Shown: piece by piece, positions 51,246 to 60,300 of the stretch
Numbering within the stretch: the first letter of the stretch is position 1
Layout of the letters: every line of letters starts with the position of its first letter
Notes under the pieces: model-generated
Seen by the model: the letters and a program-made list of their open reading frames with translations, nothing else
Told to the model about the DNA's origin: nothing
Databases searched by the model: none
Translations under genes and position numbers: made by a program
Source of the DNA: an uncultured Spartobacteria bacterium
Lineage (GTDB): Bacteria; Verrucomicrobiota; Verrucomicrobiia; Chthoniobacterales; JAATET01
Assembly (NCBI GenBank): GCA_937901895.1
Contig: CALGTD010000096.1
Span: forward strand, 1-61,503
Reading direction: 5' to 3'
DNA: 61,503 nucleotides

Positions 51246-52385
51246 ATGTCAACGGAAGGACTTTACAACCGCAAAAACCCGTTTCCGGCCACGCTCACCG
51301 TCAACCGCAGGCTGACGCTTGAGGGCTCGGAGAAGGACACGCGGCATTTTGAGATTTCCCTGGAGGGTTCCGGGCTTGATTACGAAGTGGGCGACTCGCT
51401 CGGCGTGTTCCCGACCAATGACCCCGCACTGGTCGACAAACTGCTCGAGACTCTCGGATTCAGCGGCGACGAGATCGTCCCGAATGCCGACAAGGTCGAG
51501 ATGCCGATTCGTGAGGCGCTTTTGAAGAGCTACGTCATCACCGCGCCCGACAAGAAACTCCTCGCGGCCATTGCGGAGCGGGACTCCTCGGCCGCGTTTC
51601 TGAAGGATTTCTCCGATCCGGCGTTCAAGACCCAGCTCGATGAATACCTTTGGGGTCGCGACGTGCTCGATCCGCTTCTCGAGTTCACCGCGGCGAAGTT
51701 CACGCCGCCCGAGTTCGTCGCCTGCCTGCGCAAGCTCCAGCCGCGCCTCTACTCGATTGCGTCGTCGCGGAAGGTCGTCGGCGAAAACGTCCACCTCACT
51801 GTAGCTGTCGTGCGCTACACGTCGTTCAACCGCGAGCGTGGAGGAGTCGCCTCCACGTATCTCGCCGAGCGGGTTGGCGACGGCAGGATTCCGGTGTTCT
51901 ACCACACGGCGAAGCACTTTCGCGTGCCGGAGGACCCCTCGACGAACATGCTCATGGTCGGACCCGGCACGGGCATCGCACCCTTCCGCGCGATGCTGCA
52001 GGAGCGCGCGGCGACCGGCGCGAGCGGCAAAAACTGGCTCTTCTTTGGCGAGCAACGCTCGGCGACGGATTTCTTTTATCGCGACGAATTCGAGAAATAC
52101 CTGGCCGATGGCGTTCTCACCCGGCTGGATACCGCGTTTTCACGGGATCAGGACTACAAGATCTACGTCCAGCATCGCATCCTCGAAAATGCGGAGCAGA
52201 TCTACGACTGGTTCGAGAACGGCGCGATCTTCTACATCTGCGGCGATGCCTCGCGCATGGCGAAGGACGTCGACGCCGCGCTGCATCAGGTCGTCGAAAA
52301 GGCCGGTGGCAAGACGCCCGAGCAGGCGATCGAATACATCGACGCGCTCAAGAAGTCGAAGCGCTACCGGAAGGACGTTTACTGA
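51246..52385 (+). CDS. Sulfite-reductase-type FAD/NADPH flavoprotein without flavodoxin domain
   Basis: The ATG at 51246 gives 379 residues. It has the FAD/NADPH reductase module of CysJ/FNR-like proteins: HFEISLEGSGLDYEVGDSLGVFP, FAD motif RLYSIASS, NADPH motif VGPGTGIAPFRAML and the C-terminal YICGDASRMAKDVD. The N-terminal flavodoxin domain of CysJ (about 200 residues) is missing. Electrons must then be handed to a separate carrier, such as flavodoxin or ferredoxin, or directly to a sulfite reductase subunit. No cysI is nearby; cysH lies 32 kb to the left. Confidence 0.88.
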   Translation: MSTEGLYNRKNPFPATLTVNRRLTLEGSEKDTRHFEISLEGSGLDYEVGDSLGVFPTNDPALVDKLLETLGFSGDEIVPNADKVEMPIREALLKSYVITAPDKKLLAAIAERDSSAAFLKDFSDPAFKTQLDEYLWGRDVLDPLLEFTAAKFTPPEFVACLRKLQPRLYSIASSRKVVGENVHLTVAVVRYTSFNRERGGVASTYLAERVGDGRIPVFYHTAKHFRVPEDPSTNMLMVGPGTGIAPFRAMLQERAATGASGKNWLFFGEQRSATDFFYRDEFEKYLADGVLTRLDTAFSRDQDYKIYVQHRILENAEQIYDWFENGAIFYICGDASRMAKDVDAALHQVVEKAGGKTPEQAIEYIDALKKSKRYRKDVY

Positions 52386-52492
52386 GGCGAACGGAACGGG
52401 ATTGACGGGATTTTGAGGATTTCCAGCAATGGTCGTCCCTCCATCCCGTCGATTCGGAAAATCCTGAGAAAATCCTGTCTGGTTCGATCCTC
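52386..52492. repeat. Intergenic imperfect palindrome of GGATT-type units before mpl
   Basis: Left arm 52388-52423 contains CGAAC, GGGATT, GGGATTTT and GAGGATTTCC; right arm 52456-52486, read in reverse complement, contains CGAAC, AGGATTTT and AGGATTTTCC. The short tandem GGATT units and the inverted arms resemble intergenic repeats common in environmental Gram-negatives. It ends 6 bases before the GTG of mpl, so it may influence mpl expression or end the upstream transcript. Confidence 0.5.
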
Positions 52493-53869
52493 GTGAAACA
52501 CGTTCATTTCCTCGGCATCTGCGGAACCGCGATGGGCGCCGTCGCGGCCGCGATGCGCGAGCGCGGATTCATCGTGACCGGGCAGGACGACAACGTCTAC
52601 CCGCCCATGTCCACGTTCCTTGAGGAGCGTGGCGTCACGATCACGAAAGGCTTCGCGCCGGAGGACATTCCCGCCGGTGCGGACTGTGTCGTCATCGGCA
52701 ACGCAATGACGCGCGGAAAGCCCGCGGTCGAGGCGGTGCTGAACCGCAAGCTGCCCTATCTCTCGCTTCCGGAGACGCTCAAACGGTTCTTCCTCGCGGG
52801 CCGGCACAATCTCGTCGTCACCGGAACGCACGGAAAGACCACGACCACATCCATGCTGGCGTGGATCTTTGAGCACGCCGGCCGGGAGCCTGGCTGGCTG
52901 ATCGGCGGCATTCCCGCGAATCTCGGCCAGGGCTGCTGCCTGCGGGATTCGAAGTATTTCGTGATCGAAGGCGACGAATACGACACCGCGTTCTTCGACA
53001 AGCGCTCGAAGTTTGTTCACTACCTCCCCGAACTCGTTATCGTGAACAACATCGAGTTTGATCACGCCGACATCTTCCGGGATCTCGACGACATCAAGAC
53101 GAGCTTCCGCCGGCTGCTGAACATTGTGCCGAGCGAAGGCATGGTTCTGCTCAACGCGGACGACCCGAACTGCATCGACGTCGGCCGCGGCTGCCCCGCG
53201 CCGATTCTCGAAGTCGGATTCTCCGAGAACGCGGCAAACCGCATCGTCAACGTCTCGCACCATGCGGATCGTTCGACGTTCGAGCTGTTTGGAGAGGCCT
53301 TCGAGATTCCGATGGCCGGCGACTTCAACATTCGCAATGCGGCGATGGCCGCCTCCGCCGCGCATTTCTATGGAATCCCGACCGCCACGATTCGCGAGGC
53401 GTTGAAGACGTTTGCAGGCATCAAGCGCCGGCAGGAAGTTCGCGGCGTCGTCCGTGGGGTCACGGTGATTGACGACTTTGGGCATCATCCGACCGCGATC
53501 AAGGAGACGCTGGCCGGGCTTCGTCGGCGCTATGCCGGCAGCCGGCTCTGGGCGGTTTTCGAGCCGCGGTCCAATACGACGCGTCGCGCGGTGTTTCAGG
53601 ACGCACTGCCCGCTGCATTCGCGGATGCCGACGGTGTTTTTCTGGCTCAGGTTGCCCGGCTCGAGCAACTCCCCGAAAACGAGCGGTTGAAGCCCGAAAA
53701 GGTCATCGCTGACATTGCAGCCACCGGGAAGCCGGCGTTCTACGAGCCCACGGCCGGCGAGATCGTCCAAAAACTCGTGCCACTCACGCGCGAAGGGGAT
53801 GTGATCGTGGTGTTCAGCAACGGCGGCTTCGACGGGATCCACGGCAGGCTGCTCGAAAAACTGGCCTGA
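52493..53869 (+). CDS. mpl: UDP-N-acetylmuramate:L-alanyl-gamma-D-glutamyl-meso-diaminopimelate ligase
   Basis: 458 residues with a GTG start. Mur-ligase family: N-terminal nucleotide fold HFLGICGTAMGAV, P-loop VTGTHGKTTTTSM (ATP), the middle segment DSKYFVIEGDEYDTAFFDKRSKF that marks Mpl rather than MurC-F, and the C-terminal domain ending FSNGGFDGIHGRLLEKL. Mpl reuses tripeptide recovered from cell-wall breakdown. It implies meso-diaminopimelate in the peptidoglycan. Not in a mur operon. Confidence 0.96.
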   Translation: MKHVHFLGICGTAMGAVAAAMRERGFIVTGQDDNVYPPMSTFLEERGVTITKGFAPEDIPAGADCVVIGNAMTRGKPAVEAVLNRKLPYLSLPETLKRFFLAGRHNLVVTGTHGKTTTTSMLAWIFEHAGREPGWLIGGIPANLGQGCCLRDSKYFVIEGDEYDTAFFDKRSKFVHYLPELVIVNNIEFDHADIFRDLDDIKTSFRRLLNIVPSEGMVLLNADDPNCIDVGRGCPAPILEVGFSENAANRIVNVSHHADRSTFELFGEAFEIPMAGDFNIRNAAMAASAAHFYGIPTATIREALKTFAGIKRRQEVRGVVRGVTVIDDFGHHPTAIKETLAGLRRRYAGSRLWAVFEPRSNTTRRAVFQDALPAAFADADGVFLAQVARLEQLPENERLKPEKVIADIAATGKPAFYEPTAGEIVQKLVPLTREGDVIVVFSNGGFDGIHGRLLEKLA

Positions 53870-53919
53870 TTTTCCAGGCACCCGCTGCCGGGACGACCTC
53901 CCGGAATTGTCGAAAAAGG

Positions 53920-53950
53920 CCCGGTGGGGAATGCGAGACCCCCCACCGGG
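53920..53950 (-). terminator. Strong hairpin with leftward T-run, downstream of mpl
   Basis: A perfect 10-bp stem (53920-53929 with 53941-53950) has an 11-base loop. Leftward it is followed by CCTTTTTCG, so it stops leftward transcription; rightward it also lies beyond the mpl stop. No leftward gene ends close to it; the nearest ends at 54389. Confidence 0.5.
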
Positions 53951-54139
53951 GACGCACCAACCAACCCATGATGTGGATACGCGAGCCAAAGTCGCGCAGG
54001 AATCCGGCGGGTGCAACCGGGAGATTTTGAAGAATTGTGGGAATCTCCAATCCGCGGTGAGCCTGGGTTCTGAAGCACGAACGCAGCTGGCGTGCGGCCG
54101 GTGGCGGGAGGGAAAGCGATCCCTCCGGGAGGCAGCAAG

Positions 54140-54373
54140 ATGGATCAAGAGACACACCCCGAGGCACGCGGAATCGCGGAAACACAACAGGCGCAAATCG
54201 AAGCCCGCGCCATGGAACTGGCACGCGCTGCGGGGCGCGAGGCGATAAACGAATACGACCTTGGGACGGCTCGCCGGGAGATCCTGGGACCCGGCAGCGA
54301 AGAGGCAACGGCCCCTGTCGACGGATCGTTGTCGGGCGAGCCGCAGGACAAAGACGAAATTCCGTCGGATTAA
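54140..54373 (+). CDS. Small hypothetical protein, charged
   Basis: 77 residues; the ATG at 54140 is preceded by GGGAGG with good spacing. Helical and charged, with MELARAAGREAINEYDLGTARREILG; this pattern is found in short verrucomicrobial proteins, but I cannot name the family. The C-terminal third is acidic and probably disordered (EPQDKDEIPSD). It stands alone and converges on the next gene with a 15-base gap. Confidence 0.6.
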   Translation: MDQETHPEARGIAETQQAQIEARAMELARAAGREAINEYDLGTARREILGPGSEEATAPVDGSLSGEPQDKDEIPSD

Positions 54374-54388
54374 GCGACGCCGGACGCG

Positions 54389-54742
54389 TCAGGACCAGAA
54401 ACAGCAGCCCTTTTTGCGGGCGGCGATCCGGCTGATGGCCTTCGAGGCCTGCACACGGGCGTCGGCGGCAAGCGCGCGCGTCCGCTCGAGGGGCTTGCGA
54501 ATTTCGCCGGCCGCGGAATCGAGAATCTCTGCGAGACGTTCGCCGGAGTCATGAAGCGTTTGCGCGATCCGGGCGCGGCGCGCGGGTGGACGCAGGGCAA
54601 TCACGAGAGCGACGCCGGCGAGGATGCCGAGCGACACCCCGACCAGAAGTGCCGTTGCGCCCGACCGGGATCCGGCGGCTTCCGCGGCTTCGGTTTCGTC
54701 GAGAGTTTCGTCCGCGGGAAGGGAGGAGGATGGTTCGCTCAT
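54389..54742 (-). CDS. Membrane-anchored hypothetical protein with coiled-coil-like tail
   Basis: The preferred ATG at 54742 gives 117 residues: an acidic N-terminal stretch, one membrane helix (ATALLVGVSLGILAGVALVIAL), then a charged helical part (LHDSGERLAEILDSAAGEIRKPLERTR). It ends KKGCCFWS, a striking Cys-Cys pair. The frame stays open upstream to 54880. It resembles YtxH-type small membrane proteins in layout but shows no clear family motif. Divergent from the ECF sigma gene by 194 bases. Confidence 0.65.
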   Translation of the reverse strand: MSEPSSSLPADETLDETEAAEAAGSRSGATALLVGVSLGILAGVALVIALRPPARRARIAQTLHDSGERLAEILDSAAGEIRKPLERTRALAADARVQASKAISRIAARKKGCCFWS

Positions 54743-54935
54743 GGCTGCAGGATCTTTCGTCAGATTCGCTCCCGCCATAGCACCCGGCCGCATGAAGTGC
54801 AATGCCCCGGGCGAACCGGCCTCAGGGAGATGCCCCCCGCCGGAGGGGGAAACCACCGATAAGCCGTTCGGAAGGTGCACCGATTTTCAAGTCCCACCCA
54901 GCGCATAGACTGCCGGAAACCAACCGAAAGGAAAC

Positions 54936-55535
54936 ATGGAAGCAACATTGACGATTTTACCCGAGAACGAGGACCTCGATTTGATCGAGCGGATCGTGCG
55001 CCGGGAGGACCGGGCGCTCGAGGAGCTCTATCTGCGATACGGGCATGTGCTGAAGGGAGTGATCATGAAAGTGATCCAGGATGACGCCGAGGCGGACGAT
55101 GTGTTGCAGGACGTGCTGCTGCAGGTCTGGGAACGGGCGAGTCACTACTCCCCGGAGCGAGGGAGGTTGCTGAGCTGGCTTTCGACGGTCGCCCGTCGGC
55201 GCGCGATCGACCGGGTGCGGCAGGCGTGCGCCTACCGGCGCGCCACGGATCGGTTCGAGGTGGCGACGCGGCAGCCCGAGAGCGAGTTGAGCGATATGCG
55301 ACCCGTGGAGACCGAGGCGCAGCAGGACGATGTGCGCGCTTTGATCGACCGGCAGCTCGATCTGCTGCCCGACAAACAGCGCGAGGTTATTTGCATGGCT
55401 TACCTGGAAGGTCGGAGCCAGCGGGAGATTGCTTCCATCACCCGCACGCCGCTTGGCACCGTGAAGACGCGCATCGAGCTGGGACTGAAAAAGCTCTCCC
55501 ACGCCATCGGAGCCTCGCGGGAGAAAATCTGGTAG
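54936..55535 (+). CDS. ECF-type RNA polymerase sigma factor
   Basis: 199 residues. Region 2: EELYLRYGHVLKGVI, DDAEADDVLQDVLLQVWERA and the -10-recognition segment RLLSWLSTVARRRAIDRVRQ. Region 4: LLPDKQREVICMAYLEGRSQREIASI, then TPLGTVKTRIELGLKKL, a helix-turn-helix. An AAAGGAAAC box precedes the ATG. It has no visible anti-sigma gene next to it; the single-helix protein divergent to it could play that role but has no zinc-binding anti-sigma motif. Confidence 0.93.
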   Translation: MEATLTILPENEDLDLIERIVRREDRALEELYLRYGHVLKGVIMKVIQDDAEADDVLQDVLLQVWERASHYSPERGRLLSWLSTVARRRAIDRVRQACAYRRATDRFEVATRQPESELSDMRPVETEAQQDDVRALIDRQLDLLPDKQREVICMAYLEGRSQREIASITRTPLGTVKTRIELGLKKLSHAIGASREKIW

Positions 55536-55553
55536 CCGCTTTCCCGCGCCCCG

Positions 55554-56231
55554 TCAGGGAGTCTGCTGGGCGACCCACTCGATGGCGAAACGCACCATCT
55601 CCTTCGAGTCACCGAAGCCAAGCTTCTCCTTGATGTGGGCGCGGTGAGTTTCGATGGTCTTTACACTCAGGTTCAATTCGTTCGCGATATCCTGGGTGCC
55701 GAATCCCCGGCCGGTGAGTGTGAGGACCTCGAGTTCGCGGTCGGAAAGTTTGTCCACCGGCGATCCCATTCCCTCGTCGAGGGAGCGGATGGCCTTGAAC
55801 ACAAGACGTTCGCTGAATTTCGGACTCAGGTAGGCGTCGCCCTGCAGCACCTTGCGGAGCGCCGTAAGAATCGAGTCCAAAGCCTCGGCCTTCATCACAT
55901 AGCCGAGTGCGCCGGCGCGAAGCGCCCGCAGGGCATACAGCGACTCGTCGTGCATCGACACGACCAGCATCGGGAGCTTCGGAGCCTCGGCCTTCATGGC
56001 CTTGAGCAATTCGATGCCGTTCGATCCGGGGAGGGAAATATCAATAATCACCACATCCGGTGAAAGCTTGCGCATCGCGTCCAGAGCGGTGGGCGCCGTT
56101 CCCGCCTCGCCGCAAACCATGAGATCGGGCTCGGCGTTGATCATGGCGGAAACCCCGTGACGGAACACAGGGTGGTCGTCCACGATAAGGACTCGGCGTT
56201 TCGGTGCGGTCGGGGAATCGGTTGCTGGCAT
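55554..56231 (-). CDS. NarL/FixJ-type response regulator
   Basis: 225 residues. The receiver has acidic pair Asp18-Asp19 (VLIVDDH), phosphoacceptor Asp64 (VVIIDISLPG) and the Ser/Lys of MLVVSMHD and YVMKAEA. The C-terminal LuxR-type helix-turn-helix is LSDRELEVLTLTGRGFGTQDIANELNLSVKTIETHRAHIKEKLG. It converges on the ECF sigma gene, with 18 bases between the stops. No cognate kinase is adjacent. A small hairpin (CTCCGC-N5-GCGGAG at 56279-56295) lies between it and the avidin-like gene. Confidence 0.93.
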   Translation of the reverse strand: MPATDSPTAPKRRVLIVDDHPVFRHGVSAMINAEPDLMVCGEAGTAPTALDAMRKLSPDVVIIDISLPGSNGIELLKAMKAEAPKLPMLVVSMHDESLYALRALRAGALGYVMKAEALDSILTALRKVLQGDAYLSPKFSERLVFKAIRSLDEGMGSPVDKLSDRELEVLTLTGRGFGTQDIANELNLSVKTIETHRAHIKEKLGFGDSKEMVRFAIEWVAQQTP

Positions 56232-56337
56232 GGGATTGGCTGAATGAACTCCGAGAACGGGCGAACGGCCCTACGTTACTCCGCCTGAAGCGGAGGACAA
56301 GATCATCAAGTGGCGATTTCGAAAACCGAACACGCGC

Positions 56338-56736
56338 TTACTGATCGTCCGTGCGGCGAAAATCCGCCTCGCCCGAGAGAATGGCTCCAGCTTGATCAGG
56401 GCCATCCGCCTTCTCCGTCAGCAACCAGACGAGGTGGAGTCCCTCCGGAGGCATGCCCGCAGGGAATGCCTGCCCCACAAACGCGGCGAGCACGCCGTGA
56501 GGCGAAAGGTCCACGGTGAATGCGAGGAAGTCGCCGCAGGCGGTGCCGGTGAGCTCGTAGGCGTCGAGTTCGCCGGAGTTTTCAAAGTCGACATGGTAGA
56601 GCCCGTTCAACGACGAGCCGGCAATCTCCAGTTCGAGAATCGAACCGTTCGCGTCACGCCAGCGCCCCGCGATGCCGGGCTGTCTCGACGACGCGGCCGG
56701 CCTGCTGGGATCGATCGATTGACGAAAATGTCGCAT
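56338..56736 (-). CDS. Small avidin/streptavidin-like protein
   Basis: The ATG at 56736 gives 132 residues without a signal peptide. Aligned by eye with streptavidin: GRWRDANGS (24-32) matches GTWYNQLGS, LNGLYHV matches LTGTYES, FTVDLS matches WTVAWK, FVGQAF matches WSGQY, VWLLTE (103-108) matches QWLLTS, and a final Gly/Phe strand SGEADF matches VGHDTF. Of the biotin tryptophans, W108 is kept (Trp104), while W79 and W92 are Phe (73, 86) and W120 and D128 appear as Ala. The Tyr43 equivalent (Tyr47) and Ser27 equivalent (Ser32) are present. So the barrel fold is likely, but binding may be weak or to another ligand. Confidence 0.75.
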   Translation of the reverse strand: MRHFRQSIDPSRPAASSRQPGIAGRWRDANGSILELEIAGSSLNGLYHVDFENSGELDAYELTGTACGDFLAFTVDLSPHGVLAAFVGQAFPAGMPPEGLHLVWLLTEKADGPDQAGAILSGEADFRRTDDQ

Positions 56737-57060
56737 GGGCTCTTCTGCTGAAAGGTTCGGCGCGGGAGGTTCCGCCGGTTCCCCCAAAAAAACCGCGAAT
56801 TTACAGCCCTGCCTCCCGGGTATGACACAAAAACTGCGTGCGTTGCCAAAGGAAATCGTTATTCTTTCGCCAGCATCAAGAGCGGCCTGTGGAAACGCGG
56901 GTCCGGCAACCTGACGGGGAGACGTCGAGGTGCCTGGTTCTTCCGAACCGATGTGCGGGAACGGCGCAAGCCCGACCGAACTGCAGTCTCCAGTGATGCC
57001 GCGAGGGCGGCATCCTCTCTTCGATGCGTAAATCGAATAAACACCGACAAACGCATCAAA
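56737..57060. other. 324-base gap between divergent avidin-like and integrase-like genes
   Basis: It holds the two start regions. On the plus strand the frame of the integrase-like gene stays open leftward for at least 190 bases (from about 56862) and reads GRRRGAWFFR then VSSDAARAASSLR, slightly like the GTWWLHY then STRKADEARRKR pattern that follows in the annotated gene. This may be a decayed copy or an N-terminal extension. A homopolymer-rich run (ccccc then aaaaaaa) lies near 56785. No promoter could be assigned. Confidence 0.4.
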
Positions 57061-57279
57061 ATGGGCACTCCTAGCATCCGAATCGTCTCGGACAACCCGG
57101 ATCATCATCTCTGGAACAACAACGGCACCTGGTGGCTGCATTACACGCTCCACCTGCCGGATTTCACCAAACAGCGCGTCCGGCGCTCGTTGAGCACCCG
57201 CAAGGCGGACGAGGCGCGTCGCAAGCGGGATCAGATCTTTGCCTCGCTGCTCGGGCAGGGGGTCACGGGTCTGAATTGA
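57061..57279 (+). CDS. Lone Arm-type (tyrosine-integrase N-terminal) DNA-binding-like domain
   Basis: The ATG at 57061 gives 72 residues. The sequence NNNGTWWLHYTLHLPD then RRSLSTRKADEARRKRD has the three-strand-plus-helix pattern of the Arm-type N-terminal domain of phage integrases (an aromatic strand, a basic strand, and a helix). No catalytic recombinase domain follows: the gene ends and a terminator-like palindrome comes next. Either a stand-alone DNA-binding protein or a fragment of a lost integrase. Confidence 0.6.
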   Translation: MGTPSIRIVSDNPDHHLWNNNGTWWLHYTLHLPDFTKQRVRRSLSTRKADEARRKRDQIFASLLGQGVTGLN

Positions 57280-57290
57280 GAGGTTTCTAA

Positions 57291-57316
57291 AACGGCGCGG
57301 ATCGATCCGCGCCGTT
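57291..57316 (+). terminator. Perfect 26-base palindrome with T-rich end
   Basis: An AACGGCGCGG arm pairs exactly with CCGCGCCGTT over a short centre (atcgat), followed by TCCCTTTCC. It lies 12 bases past the integrase-like gene and about 80 bases before xanthine dehydrogenase. Likely an intrinsic terminator for the small gene. Confidence 0.65.
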
Positions 57317-57397
57317 TCCCTTTCCGGCGGAGGGCAGGATCGGCCCGACCGCCGGTCAGCTGGCATTCGGGCTGCTTCTCCGTGTAGCTTTGCCCGT

Positions 57398-60300
57398 ATG
57401 CCCGCCACGCCGTCCCCCCGTTGTTCCGAGGCGTTCGAGGTCGCGGTGAACGGACACGTGCGGGTGGTCCGTGGTGTCCGCCCCGAGACTCCGTTGCTCG
57501 ACTGGCTCCGCAACAGCGGACTCACGGGAAGCAAGCAGGGCTGCGCGGAAGGCGACTGCGGCGCCTGCACGGTGGCGCTGGTCGATCGCGACGCGGCGGG
57601 GCGTCCGACCTACCGCGCGATCAACAGTTGCATCGCGCCGGTCGCGAGTTTTGCGGGACGGGAAATCGTGACCATCGACGGACTTGCGCGGGACGGGAAC
57701 CTGCATCCGGCGCAGGCGTGCATGGTGAAGCACCTCGGTTCGCAATGCGGCTATTGCACGCCGGGTTTCGTCATGTCGCTGTTCGAGGGATGTCATCGGA
57801 CCGATATGTGCGATCCGGCGAAGATCGCGGATCAGCTTTGCGGCAACCTCTGCCGGTGCACCGGATACCGGCCGATTCGGGACGCGGCACGCGAGCTGTT
57901 TGCCTCGACCTTGGACGACGGTTTCCGTCCGCAATGGAGCGGACTGACGCCGGCGGACTACACCCATGACGGGGGAAATTTTTTCCGGCCCCACACGCTG
58001 GAGGGGTTGTTCGAACTTCGTGCCACGCATCCGGAGGCGGTCCTCGTCGCCGGAGCCACGGAACTCGGCGTCGAGGTGACCAAGAAGTTCCGGCGATTTC
58101 CGACGCTGATTTCGCTCGAAGGAATCGAGGAACTCCGCGACTGCGCGCGCGAGGCGTCCGGATGGAGGATCGGCGCCACCGCCACGCTTACGCAGGTCAA
58201 GGAGGCGCTCGGCGGTGCGATTCCGGTGTTCGACCGGATGCTGGGTGTGTTTGCCTCGCGGCAGATTCGCAACCGCGCGACGCTGGGCGGGAATCTTGTC
58301 ACCGCCTCGCCGATCGGCGACAGCGCGCCGCTGCTACTCGCGCTCGGAGCGGACATTGTGCTCGTCTCCCCGGCTGGCGAACGGACGCTCGCGCTGAAGG
58401 ATTTCTTCACCGGCTATCGCACCACGGCGCTTGGTGCGGACGAGATCGTGAAGTGCGTGAGGATTCCCGATTCCGCCGATGCACGCTGCGAATTTTTCAA
58501 GGTCTCGAAGCGTCGGGAAATGGACATCAGCATTGTCGCGGCGGCGTTCTTCATGGAGGTCGACTCCACTGGCATCGTCACGAAGGCGCGCCTGGCATTC
58601 GGAGGCGTGGCGGCAACGCCGATCCTGCTCGAGGATGCGGCCTCCGTGCTCGTCGGACGCCGCCCCGGCGACGCCGAGGAGGACGTGGCAGCGGCGATTG
58701 GGCGTGCATTGCATCCCATCACGGATGCTCGTGGCTCGGCGGAATACCGGCGCGGGCTTGCGGTCGCACTATGGCGGAAATTCGTTTTCGGCGGGCGAAG
58801 CGAGGCGCAGGACGAGCCTGTGCATTTCGAGCCCGGCGAGCTTTGGAGCGGGGACGATGTCAGTCGCGTGCGATCTCACGAAAGTGCGGAGGGGCACGTC
58901 ACCGGACGCGCGCAATACGTCGAGGACGAGGCGTTGCGCCGCGGTGGAATGCAGACGATGTGGCCGGTGTGCTCACCGCATGCGCATGCGAAGGTGCTGT
59001 CGATCGATATCGCGGATGCGGTGGCAATGCCCGGCGTCTCGTGCGTGCTTACGGCAGCGGATGTGCCGGGAATCAATGATGTCGGATGCTCTCGACCGGA
59101 TGAAATTCTGCTCGCCTCGGACGAGGTGCTGTTCCACGGCCACATTGTTGCGGTCGTCGTGGCCGATTCCGTCGAACACGCGCGCGCGGCAGCGGCGAAG
59201 GTCATTGTGACCTACGAACCCCTGCCGGCGGTTCTCACGATCGAGGACGCGATCGCGACGGGCAGTTTTCACACCGAACCGAATTTTATCCGGCGCGGTG
59301 ACGCGACGGGGGCACTGGAATCGTCGCCACGGCGGTTGACGGGAACCTTCCAACTTGGAGGTCAGGAGCATTTCTACCTTGAGACGCATGCGGCCTGGGC
59401 GGACGTGCTGCCGGATGGCGGCGTGTTTGTGAGCAGCTCCACGCAGCATCCGACGGAGATCCAGATCATCGTCGCGAGGGTTCTTGGATTGCAGCGAAAC
59501 GAGGTGGTCGTCGAGGCGCCACGAATGGGTGGGGGGTTCGGCGGCAAGGAAACGCAGGGCAACACCTGGGCTGCGCTGGCCGCTCTGGCGGCGTGGAAGA
59601 CCGGTCGGGCGGCGCGCGTGCAACTCGACCGCGACCTCGACATGCAGCTCTCGGGCAAGCGGCATCCGTTTCTCGCGAAGTTCGAGGTGGGATTCGACGA
59701 CTCCGGGCACCTTCTCGCGGCGAAGGTGGATTTGATTTCCAACGGCGGCTGGTCGCTCGATCTGTCGATGCCGATCACGGACCGTGCGCTCTTCCATCTC
59801 GACAACGCCTACTACATCCCGGCCGTGGATTTCTCCGGACGCGTGGCGAAGACCCATCTCGTTTCGAACACGGCGTTTCGAGGATTCGGCGGGCCGCAGG
59901 GAATGCTCGTGATCGAGGAGATCCTGGATCGAATCGCGCGGACCTTGAACCTACCGCCCGAGACGGTGAGAGAGCGCAATCTCTATCGCGGCGATGGTGA
60001 GACAAACCGCACGCATTACGGGCAGGACATCGGAGACAATCGGATTCGCGATTTGTGGACGGGGGTTCTGAGCGATGCCGACTTCGCGAGAAGACGTGAA
60101 GAGATCGCGCGGTGGAATACCACGAATCGCATGGTCAAGCGAGGCATCGCGGTGACACCGGTGAAGTTTGGAATTTCGTTCACGTTCACGCCCTACAATC
60201 AGGCGGGGGCGCTGTTGCTCGCCTATGCCGACGGGTCGGTGCAGGTGAATCACGGGGGCACCGAAATGGGGCAGGGGCTTCACACAAAGATTCTCGGCAT

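Noticed and set aside
52379..54196. 605-codon minus-strand frame opposite mpl and beyond
   Set aside because: Antisense to mpl with no recognisable domain; GC-rich codon artefact.
53907..54248. Plus-strand frame in the gap after mpl
   Set aside because: Overlaps a strong hairpin and lacks a ribosome-binding site; the downstream 77-residue gene with GGGAGG is the better choice.
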